Assembly: GCA_023423215.1 (NCBI GenBank)
Contig: JAFAFZ010000109.1
Location: forward strand, 1-5,534
Direction of reading: 5' to 3'
Length of the DNA stretch: 5,534 bases
Source of the DNA: Actinomycetes bacterium
Lineage (GTDB): Bacteria; Actinomycetota; Acidimicrobiia; Acidimicrobiales; Microtrichaceae
Shown: positions 1 through 4,920 of the stretch, one piece after another
Position numbering within the stretch: the stretch's first letter is position 1
How the letters are laid out: each line of letters opens with the position of its first letter
Program-made: the position numbers and the translations under genes
Notes under the pieces: model-generated
Told to the model about the DNA's origin: nothing
Seen by the model: only the letters and a program-made list of their open reading frames with translations
The model's database searches: none

Positions 1-295
1 CGCTGACGACGCCGCGTCGGCGGTGCGTCGGCAGCACGCCCACGTCCGTCACCGCGGCGACCGGCACCGTCGCCCCGCCGGGCAAGGTCAGCTGAGTGCG
101 CAGCGAGGTCGCCCCGCCGCACGCCAAGCCGTCGAGCGAGGCGAGCAGGGTCCGCTCGTGGTCGACGGTCGGCAGGCGCGAGTCGAACGCGGCGCGGTCG
201 AAGGGCACGCCGAACGCGGCGCAGTTGAGGCGGTAGTAGTCCTCGAGCTCGTCCGGACCGCGCAGGGTGCGGACGACGGGGGTGTCAGCGACCAT
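1..295 (-). CDS. Eis-like GNAT N-acetyltransferase, N-terminal part (cut by left edge)
   Basis: The first 98 residues of a protein whose 3' part lies outside the window. The acetyl-CoA-binding motif of GNAT enzymes is visible at residues 85-95 (VGVLPTHRRRG), preceded by a beta-strand pair around LPGGATVPVAAVT (71-83). This arrangement matches the first GNAT domain of the Eis family, whose members transfer acetyl groups from acetyl-CoA to amines such as aminoglycosides or lysines. The substrate here cannot be told from this fragment. An Eis protein is normally about 400 residues, with a second GNAT domain and an SCP2-like C-terminal domain, none of which can be checked here. The ATG at 295 is chosen because it is the first good start after the ligase stop and lies 8 nt after a TACTGT box. 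No Shine-Dalgarno sequence is seen. It is 45 bp downstream of the acyl-CoA ligase on the same strand. Family call is fairly sure; function is inferred. Confidence 0.8.
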   Translation of the reverse strand, partial: MVADTPVVRTLRGPDELEDYYRLNCAAFGVPFDRAAFDSRLPTVDHERTLLASLDGLACGGATSLRTQLTLPGGATVPVAAVTDVGVLPTHRRRGVVS

Positions 296-303
296 GTCGG
301 GCG

Positions 304-309
304 ACAGTA
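304..309 (-). promoter_or_regulatory. Candidate -10 box for a leaderless acetyltransferase transcript
   Basis: On the minus strand the hexamer reads TACTGT, matching the actinobacterial -10 consensus TANNNT, and it ends 8 nt before the ATG at 295. With the usual 6-8 nt from -10 box to transcription start, the mRNA would begin at or next to the start codon. No clear -35 hexamer lies 16-18 bp upstream, which is common for such promoters. The same box with the same following bases precedes the ligase start at 1879. Confidence 0.45.
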
Positions 310-340
310 CGGGTACGAGCCCGCCGACGGCCCGCCCGTT

Positions 341-1879
341 TCACGGCCAGGGCTGCTCGGCGTACCGGTCGCGCAGCTGGTACTTGAGGACCTTGCGCAG
401 CGTCTCGTTGCGCGGGAGCGAGTCCACGACCTCGAGCTGCTCGGGCGTCTTGAAGCGGGTCAGCCCCTGCTCGCCGAGGTAGGTGACGAGCTCCTCGAAC
501 GTGATGACCTCGCCGTCGGCCGGGCGCTCCACCACGGCGCAGACCCGCTCGCCGCGCTCGCGGTCGGGCAGGCCGATGACGGCGACGTCGCCGACCCCCG
601 GGTGGGCGTAGAGCAGGTCCTCGATCTCCTTGGCGGAGATGTTCTCGCCCTTGCGGATGATGATGTCCTTCAGCCGGCCGGTCAGCACCACGTGGCCGTC
701 CTCGCGGAGGTGGCCGACGTCGCCGGTCTTGAAGTAGCCGTCGTCGTCGAACGCCTCGGCGGTCAGCTCCGGGTTCGTGTACCCCTTGGTCACCATCGAC
801 CCCTTGACGCGCACCTCGCCGTCGACGCCGGCGGGAGCGATCGCGCCGTCCTCGGTGACGATGCGGACCTCCGCGCCGGTGACCGGTCGGCCCACCGTCG
901 TCGAGAGCTGGTCGTCGCTGTCGGTCGGCGAGCCCTGGGCGATCATCGGGATCTCGGTCATGCCGTAGCCGTGGCAGACCTTCACGCCGATCTCGTCGAG
1001 CACCTCTCGGTAGACCTCGGGCGGCATCGGGGCCCCGCCGCCCGACAGGTTACGCAGCGTCGGGATGATCTTCTCGCCGGGCTGCTTGCGCTGCTCGGCC
1101 ACGAACATCTGGTAGAAGGCCGTCGATCCGCCGGCCATGGTGACGCCGTGCTCCTTGTAGGTCGCCACGGCGGCATCGGGGACGAACGCCTCGACCAGGA
1201 CGGCCGGCATGCCGGCGATCAGCATCATGATGAGGTAGTCCGGCCCGGCGATGTGGGCGAACGGGAACGCCATCGATCCGACGTCGGACGAGCTCATCTC
1301 GAGCGCGTCGGCCAGGCCCTGACCGCCGGCGATGAGCGTGCCGTCGGTGTGCTGCACGCCCTTCGGGTCCGAGGTCGTGCCCGAGGTCGAGTAGATCCAG
1401 CGCACCGGCTCCTCCCCGTCGGGGTGGTCCGCTGCGGACGGCAGCGTGGACGGGTCGCCCTCGGGCAGCGCATCCAGGCTGAGCACCGTCGGCGCCGGGT
1501 CGAGCTCGGCGACGATGCCGTTCGCCATCGCCGTGAAGTCGAAGCCCTTCCACACGCTCGGGACGATCACGAACTCGGCGTCGGTGTGCCGGATGACGAA
1601 GCCCAGCTCCTTCTCGCGGTACAGGTGCAGGACCGGGCTCTGCACCGCGTCCAGGCGGGCCAGCGCCGCCGAGGCCACGACCGACGGGATCGACGTCGGC
1701 AGCTGCCAGGTCACGCGGGTGCCGGAACCGATGCCGAGCTCGGCCAGACCCGCTGCGACGCGTTCGGCGCGGTCGCGGAACTCGGCGAAGGTGACGGTGG
1801 TGCCGTCCTCGGCGATGAGCAGGGGCGCGTCCGGGATCTCGGAGGCGCGACGGTCGATGAGCTGCCAGATCGTTGCCAC
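341..1879 (-). CDS. Acyl-CoA synthetase, class I adenylate-forming (FadD/AliA-like)
   Basis: A 512-residue ligase that would activate a carboxylic acid to an acyl-adenylate and then a CoA thioester in the cytoplasm. Core motifs are in order: the phosphate-binding loop A3 at residues 163-174 (YSTSGTTSDPKG), A5 at 304-309 (GYGMTE), A7 TGD at 385-387, and the hinge motif A8 beginning GRLKD at 401-415. The C-terminal A10 motif around LPRNETLRK supplies the presumed catalytic Lys496. Length is normal for the family. The style resembles cyclohexanecarboxylate-CoA ligase-like FadD proteins of actinobacteria, but the acid substrate cannot be read from sequence. A GTG at 1903 would add 8 residues. I prefer GTG at 1879 because family homology begins at VATIWQL and a TACTGT box lies 7 nt upstream, inside the longer version. 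In A10 the usual Gly before the Lys is Arg. Confidence 0.93.
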   Translation of the reverse strand: MATIWQLIDRRASEIPDAPLLIAEDGTTVTFAEFRDRAERVAAGLAELGIGSGTRVTWQLPTSIPSVVASAALARLDAVQSPVLHLYREKELGFVIRHTDAEFVIVPSVWKGFDFTAMANGIVAELDPAPTVLSLDALPEGDPSTLPSAADHPDGEEPVRWIYSTSGTTSDPKGVQHTDGTLIAGGQGLADALEMSSSDVGSMAFPFAHIAGPDYLIMMLIAGMPAVLVEAFVPDAAVATYKEHGVTMAGGSTAFYQMFVAEQRKQPGEKIIPTLRNLSGGGAPMPPEVYREVLDEIGVKVCHGYGMTEIPMIAQGSPTDSDDQLSTTVGRPVTGAEVRIVTEDGAIAPAGVDGEVRVKGSMVTKGYTNPELTAEAFDDDGYFKTGDVGHLREDGHVVLTGRLKDIIIRKGENISAKEIEDLLYAHPGVGDVAVIGLPDRERGERVCAVVERPADGEVITFEELVTYLGEQGLTRFKTPEQLEVVDSLPRNETLRKVLKYQLRDRYAEQPWP

Positions 1880-1886
1880 GGTCGGG

Positions 1887-1892
1887 ACAGTA
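1887..1892 (-). promoter_or_regulatory. Candidate -10 box for a leaderless acyl-CoA ligase transcript
   Basis: The minus strand reads TACTGT (TANNNT type), followed by exactly 7 nt and then the GTG at 1879. This is the spacing expected when transcription starts on the first base of the start codon. There is no Shine-Dalgarno sequence for either candidate GTG. No convincing -35 element is seen; that region is instead occupied by a palindrome. Confidence 0.5.
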
Positions 1893-1893
1893 T

Positions 1894-1908
1894 CTGACGA
1901 CACGTCAG
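1894..1908. promoter_or_regulatory. Operator-like perfect palindrome at the ligase promoter
   Basis: A perfect inverted repeat with 6-bp arms and a 3-bp centre (CTGACG-TGT-CGTCAG on the minus strand). It begins one base upstream of the candidate -10 box of the acyl-CoA ligase, so it covers the -10/-35 spacer. A dimeric repressor bound here would block RNA polymerase. Many actinobacterial fatty-acid and steroid catabolism ligases are controlled by TetR-type repressors, but no regulator gene is in the window and the assignment to any family is inference. The alternative ligase start GTG at 1903 falls in the middle of the palindrome. Confidence 0.4.
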
Positions 1909-1914
1909 GGAATC

Positions 1915-1981
1915 GGACCGAGCGAGCGGGACCGAGCGTCGGGACCGTGCGGCCCGGGGCCGTGCGGCCCGGGGCCGTCGG
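1915..1981. repeat. Five-copy degenerate 10-mer repeat, GC-rich, between DUF899 and ligase genes
   Basis: Copies of the core GGRCCGWGCG begin at 1915, 1929, 1942, 1957 and 1972, spaced 13-15 bp; the last copy diverges at its 3' end. Inside the array, a 15-bp unit (CCGTGCGGCCCGGGG) is repeated exactly in tandem at 1945-1959 and 1960-1974. Each exact unit, with the bases that follow, contains the palindrome CGGCCC-G-GGGCCG. The two palindromes can also pair with each other as an 11-bp stem with one mismatch and a GTGC loop. The array fills nearly all of the non-coding DNA after the DUF899 stop. Confidence 0.7.
1951..1976 (-). terminator. Possible GC-rich hairpin terminator after the DUF899 gene
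   Basis: The bases between GGCCCGGGGCC at 1951-1961 and its repeat at 1966-1976 can fold into an 11-bp stem with one G-G or C-C mismatch around a 4-nt loop. The stem lies just after the DUF899 stop codon on the transcribed strand. There is no T-rich tract, so it is not a classical intrinsic terminator, although U-less hairpin terminators have been proposed in actinobacteria. It could equally be only a by-product of the repeat array. Confidence 0.3.
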
Positions 1982-2728
1982 TCAGGAGGCGAAGTCGGGC
2001 TGGTTGGTGCGGACCTGCTCGCTGCGACCGGCGGGCAGCTCCCAGTCCTCCTGCCGGCCGAGCACGGTCAGGTCGAGGAAGGCGTAGGACCCGCCGGTGG
2101 ACTCGAGCCCGCGGGCGTACTGCGAGTAGGTGCGGAAGATGCGCCCGTCCCAGTCCAGGAAGCAGGTCCGCCCGGGCATGTCGTAGGGCTGGTCCGAGGT
2201 CTTCATGCTCTCGTGCCCCTGCGCGGCCCACTCGTCGAGCGTGCGGTAGTTGAACTCGTCGAAGCCCCGCGACGCGTCGATGGTGGCGCCGAAGTCGTAG
2301 GAGAAGTCGCCGTCGTTCGACGAGTACCAGGGGACCTGCCACCCGCGCCGGCGCTTCCAGCGCTCGAGCTTGTCGAGCGGCGCCCGCGAGACCATCGCGT
2401 AGGTCGTGTCACGGGTGTGCAGGTGCTCGAGCAGCCCGGGGCTGAGCTCGTCGGTGCCCGCGGTGCAGCTCGGGCAGCCCTCGTCCCAGTCGGGGTGGAA
2501 CATGAAGTGGTACACGATGAGCTGGCGGCGGCCCTCGAAGAGGTCCCGCAGGCCGACGATCCCATCCGGCCCCTCGAGCTCGTAGGCCGTCGTGACCTCG
2601 ACCATCGGCAGCTCACGCCGCTCGGTGTTGAGCCGGTCCCGGGCGCGGGTCGCCTCCTTCTCCTTGTCGAGCAGCGCGCGACGGGCGGCGACCCACTCCT
2701 CGTTCGTGACGATCTCGGGCATGGCCAT
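1982..2728 (-). CDS. DUF899 family thioredoxin-like protein
   Basis: A 248-residue cytoplasmic protein with no signal peptide. It matches the DUF899 family, which has a thioredoxin-like fold. The segment YHFMFHPDWDEGCPSC (residues 73-88) carries the family hallmark with a CxxC pair at Cys85 and Cys88. It is followed by the conserved VSRAPL (113-118), a Trp/Tyr-rich stretch near 130-136 and YSQYARGL (201-208). The CxxC suggests dithiol redox chemistry, but the family has no settled biochemical role, so I do not assign a reaction. The ATG at 2728 is chosen because AGGAGG sits 6 nt upstream; a second ATG at 2722 is too far from it. It diverges from the YihY-family gene and reads toward the acyl-CoA ligase, with 102 bp between its stop and the preferred ligase start. 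Confidence 0.9.
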   Translation of the reverse strand: MAMPEIVTNEEWVAARRALLDKEKEATRARDRLNTERRELPMVEVTTAYELEGPDGIVGLRDLFEGRRQLIVYHFMFHPDWDEGCPSCTAGTDELSPGLLEHLHTRDTTYAMVSRAPLDKLERWKRRRGWQVPWYSSNDGDFSYDFGATIDASRGFDEFNYRTLDEWAAQGHESMKTSDQPYDMPGRTCFLDWDGRIFRTYSQYARGLESTGGSYAFLDLTVLGRQEDWELPAGRSEQVRTNQPDFAS

Positions 2729-2734
2729 GGTCGA

Positions 2735-2740
2735 CCTCCT
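2735..2740 (-). promoter_or_regulatory. Strong Shine-Dalgarno sequence for the DUF899 gene
   Basis: The minus strand reads AGGAGG, a full match to the anti-Shine-Dalgarno core, 6 nt before the ATG at 2728. It decides the start in favour of 2728 over 2722. It contrasts with the ligase, acetyltransferase and VOC genes here, which lack any such site. Confidence 0.85.
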
Positions 2741-2803
2741 GTCGGACACGTACCCACATACCGACGACGGCCGGCGCGCGGACTCATCTGCCCGCAGCCG
2801 CAG

Positions 2804-2837
2804 CACCCCTGGGGGTGTGGTGAGCGCGTCCCCAGGG
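2804..2837. promoter_or_regulatory. Overlapping inverted repeats in the divergent DUF899/YihY spacer
   Basis: Two mutually exclusive inverted repeats share bases. The inner one is CACCCC-TG-GGGGTG at 2804-2817. The wider one pairs CCCTGGGG at 2807-2814 with CCCCAGGG at 2830-2837, an 8-bp perfect stem with a 15-nt loop. The wider stem ends 11 bp before the YihY-family ATG at 2849. It could be an operator serving both divergent genes or a leader structure in the YihY mRNA. No convincing promoter hexamer for the YihY gene was found in the 120-bp spacer 2729-2848. Confidence 0.4.
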
Positions 2838-2848
2838 TACGGACGGCC

Positions 2849-3889
2849 ATGCTCCGCACGCAGGACGTGGATCCCTCTCACGAGCAGGTCGAGCAGCGCG
2901 ACCGGGAGCTCGGCCGGGCGGCCGAGACGCCGGAGCAGCTGCCACGCCGGGCTTGGCTCGAGGTCCTGTCGCGCACCCGGCTCGCCATGAAGCGGGACCA
3001 GGTGCCCCTGATGGCGGCCGGCACGGCGTTCTTCGGGCTGCTGGCCCTGGTGCCCGCCCTCGTCGCGATCGTGTCGGTCTACGGCCTCGTCGCCGAACCT
3101 GCGGATGTGCAGCGTCAGATCGACGACCTCTCGACCGCCCTGCCGTCCTCCGCCAGGGCGCTGCTGGACGAGCAGCTGACCAGCATCGTGTCGGCATCGT
3201 CCGGCGGCCTGGGCATCGCCCTGGTCGTCGGCGTCGTCGCCGCCCTGTGGAGCGCCAGCAGCGGCGTCGGGCACCTGGTCGAGGCGATCAACCGCGCGTA
3301 CGGCGAGGAGGAGTCCCGCGGCCCGGTCGCGCTGAAGCTCCGGGCGCTCGGCCTGACCCTCGGCGCCATCGTGTTCGTGGTGGTGTCGGTCGGACTCATC
3401 GCGGTGCTGCCCTCGATCACCGACCGCCTGGACCTGTCGGGGCCCGTGTCGACCGCGCTCGACCTGCTCCGCTGGCCGCTGCTGGTGCTGGCGTTCCTGT
3501 CGGCGGTCTCGGTGCTGTACCGGGTCGGTCCCGACCGCACGCCGGCTCGTTGGCACTGGGTCGGCTGGGGCGCCGGGGTGGCCACCGTGCTGTGGGTGCT
3601 CGCGTCGATCGGCTTCTCGATCTACGCGACCAACTTCGGGTCCTACAACGAGACCTACGGCTCGCTCGCCGGCGTCGTCATCCTGATGTTCTGGCTGTAC
3701 CTGACCGCGCTGGTCGTGCTGCTCGGCGCCGAGCTGAACGCCGAGCTCGAGCGCCAGACCGTGGCCGACACGACGGTCGGCGAGCCGAACCGCCTGGGTC
3801 GGCGCGGGGCGGTCGCCGCCGACACGGTCGCGCCCGACCGCGACGGCATCGCCGCAGGGCCGAGCCGACTCGCCGAGCGGGAGTCGTAG
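2849..3889 (+). CDS. YihY/virulence factor BrkB family inner-membrane protein
   Basis: A 346-residue integral membrane protein. Six hydrophobic segments are visible at about residues 54-82, 120-140, 165-189, 207-225, 238-262 and 272-297, flanked by charged cytoplasmic-type tails. Family hallmarks are the first helix with MAAGTAFFGLLALVPAL (55-71), and the last with YGSLAGVVILMFWLY (270-284) running into LLGAELNAELERQ (291-303). Length and topology match the YihY/BrkB family. The old name ribonuclease BN for these proteins is a misannotation, and the transport or envelope role is not settled. The ATG at 2849 is the first start in frame after the spacer; only a weak AGGG lies 11 nt upstream. 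The last 40 residues are an acidic, disordered-looking tail. The VOC gene follows after 28 bp. Confidence 0.92.
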   Translation: MLRTQDVDPSHEQVEQRDRELGRAAETPEQLPRRAWLEVLSRTRLAMKRDQVPLMAAGTAFFGLLALVPALVAIVSVYGLVAEPADVQRQIDDLSTALPSSARALLDEQLTSIVSASSGGLGIALVVGVVAALWSASSGVGHLVEAINRAYGEEESRGPVALKLRALGLTLGAIVFVVVSVGLIAVLPSITDRLDLSGPVSTALDLLRWPLLVLAFLSAVSVLYRVGPDRTPARWHWVGWGAGVATVLWVLASIGFSIYATNFGSYNETYGSLAGVVILMFWLYLTALVVLLGAELNAELERQTVADTTVGEPNRLGRRGAVAADTVAPDRDGIAAGPSRLAERES

Positions 3890-3905
3890 GACCGGGCGCG
3901 GGCCG

Positions 3906-3911
3906 TAGGAT
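3906..3911 (+). promoter_or_regulatory. Candidate -10 box for a leaderless VOC-gene transcript
   Basis: TAGGAT, a good TANNNT -10 match, ends 6 nt before the GTG at 3918, placing the likely transcription start at or near the start codon. There is no Shine-Dalgarno sequence. It lies in the 28-bp gap after the YihY-family gene, so the VOC gene probably has its own promoter even though it is close behind. Confidence 0.55.
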
Positions 3912-3917
3912 CGCCGC

Positions 3918-4310
3918 GTGGCGATCGAGCTGAACCACACGGTCGTGGGCGCCGTGCACGCCGAGACCTCGGCGCGCTGGTTGGCCGAGATGCTGGGCCT
4001 CGAGGAGCCCCGACCGGCGGGCTTCTTCTGGCAGGTGCGGCTGGCGAACGGCGTCGACCTGGACTTCGCTTCGGTGCCCGGGGGCGAGGCGGTCGTGCCC
4101 CAGCACTACGCCTTCCTCATCGGCGAGGACGACTTCGACGCGGTGCACGGTCGGCTGCTGCTCGGCGACCACGACATCTGGGCCGACCCACGCCAGCGGT
4201 ACCCCGGCCAGATCAACCACCACGACGGGGGCCGGGGCGTGTACTTCCTGAGCAACGACGGCCACTACCTCGAGGTCATCACCCGGCCCTACGGCAGCGG
4301 CGAAGCGTGA
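3918..4310 (+). CDS. VOC family (glyoxalase/bleomycin resistance fold) protein
   Basis: A 130-residue single-domain protein of the vicinal oxygen chelate superfamily. The N-terminal LNHTVV (residues 5-10) and the C-terminal block NHHDGGRGVYF (100-110) followed by DGHYLEVITRPYG (114-126) are typical of small actinobacterial VOC proteins. Candidate metal ligands are His7, His63 (QHYAF) and Glu119 (YLEV), as expected for the family's metal site. Such proteins usually act as homodimers because each chain supplies half a site. The family includes lyases, dioxygenases, epimerases and drug-binding proteins, so the reaction cannot be assigned. The GTG start is supported by homology beginning at once and by the TAGGAT box 6 nt upstream. 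It converges on the lipoprotein gene 35 bp away. Confidence 0.9.
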   Translation: MAIELNHTVVGAVHAETSARWLAEMLGLEEPRPAGFFWQVRLANGVDLDFASVPGGEAVVPQHYAFLIGEDDFDAVHGRLLLGDHDIWADPRQRYPGQINHHDGGRGVYFLSNDGHYLEVITRPYGSGEA

Positions 4311-4311
4311 G

Positions 4312-4331
4312 CGGGAGTGATCGGGAGTGAT
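4312..4331. repeat. Perfect tandem duplication of a 10-mer in a convergent gap
   Basis: CGGGAGTGAT occurs twice back to back directly after the VOC stop codon, filling more than half of the 35-bp gap to the stop of the convergent lipoprotein gene. It forms no obvious hairpin, and no intrinsic terminator is seen for either converging gene. Confidence 0.7.
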
Positions 4332-4345
4332 CCGGGCGTCGGGCG

Positions 4346-4912
4346 CTACTGGCCGATGATGCTGCCGGCGCAGTTGGCCGTCACCCAGACGCCGAGCGAC
4401 TGGTAGGCGGCCACCACCTCGGGCTCGACGAGGATGGCGTCCACCTGCGCCTGGTAGTCCGGTGCCGAGGAGCTGATCGACGCGACCCGGACCCAGACGT
4501 CCTGGATGACGGCGGCGGCGGGCTGGACCTCGGCGGGAGCGATCTCGACGATGTGGGCGAAGATCGAGTCGAAGGCGACGAGCAGCTGCGTGAGCCCGGA
4601 CGGGCTGGTGACCAGGTTGGTCGTGTCGAGCTCGCCGGTCAGGAACGGCTGGAACGCCTCGCCGGTGAGGATCACGCAGAGGTCGGTCTCGAGCTGGATC
4701 GCGGTGAGCTGCGCGATGAGCTGGTTGGCGCTGGCGCTGAGCCCGCTGCCGTCGAACGTGGTGCTCGGCGGCGCGGTCGGCGGGATGCCGGGGACCGTCA
4801 CGTCCGCCGGGTCGTCGTCCATCTCGACCGTCTCGGAGGACGAGCTGCACGCGCCGAGCACGAGCGCGACGGCGAGCACGCCCGCACCCACCGCGGCCGA
4901 CCATCGGCCCAC
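4346..4912 (-). CDS. Putative secreted lipoprotein of unknown function
   Basis: A 188-residue protein with a lipoprotein signal peptide: Arg3 in a short n-region, a hydrophobic stretch at about residues 6-19, and the lipobox LGAC ending at Cys22, the expected lipid-modified residue. A serine-, acid- and proline-rich linker (23-52) follows, then a mostly helical domain to the end. That domain contains two cysteines, Cys79 and Cys181, which could form a disulfide outside the membrane. I do not recognise a named domain. The GTG at 4912 is the only plausible start near the signal peptide, since the nearby ATG at 4904 is out of frame. It begins 8 nt after the gatB stop. A purine-rich AGGAAGGG lies 12 nt upstream inside gatB, so translation is probably coupled to gatB. 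Lipoprotein status is fairly sure; role unknown. Confidence 0.8.
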   Translation of the reverse strand: MGRWSAAVGAGVLAVALVLGACSSSSETVEMDDDPADVTVPGIPPTAPPSTTFDGSGLSASANQLIAQLTAIQLETDLCVILTGEAFQPFLTGELDTTNLVTSPSGLTQLLVAFDSIFAHIVEIAPAEVQPAAAVIQDVWVRVASISSSAPDYQAQVDAILVEPEVVAAYQSLGVWVTANCAGSIIGQ

Positions 4913-4920
4913 CGTCGGGT

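Noticed and set aside
304..317. Short palindrome GTAC-GG-GTAC near the acetyltransferase start
   Set aside because: Four-base arms that are each self-complementary are too short to distinguish from chance.
23..1897. A 624-codon open frame on the plus strand opposite the ligase and acetyltransferase
   Set aside because: Its translation is Arg/Gly/Val/Asp-rich with no family motif, and it mirrors genes with clear motifs on the other strand. Long antisense frames are expected at this GC content.
2834..2839. TACCCT on the minus strand as a -10 box for the DUF899 gene
   Set aside because: It matches TANNNT, but this pattern is frequent by chance, it lies within a palindrome arm, and no -35 element or other support was found.
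1982..3940. A 652-codon minus-strand frame joining the DUF899 gene with a long upstream extension
   Set aside because: Only the part from 2728 down is DUF899. The extension is antisense to the YihY-family gene, is low in complexity, and ignores the AGGAGG site that fixes the start at 2728.
3678..4904. A 408-codon minus-strand frame opposite the VOC gene and the YihY 3' end
   Set aside because: Its translation is the Arg/Ala-rich shadow typical of high-GC DNA, while the VOC and YihY-family proteins on the plus strand have clear motifs.
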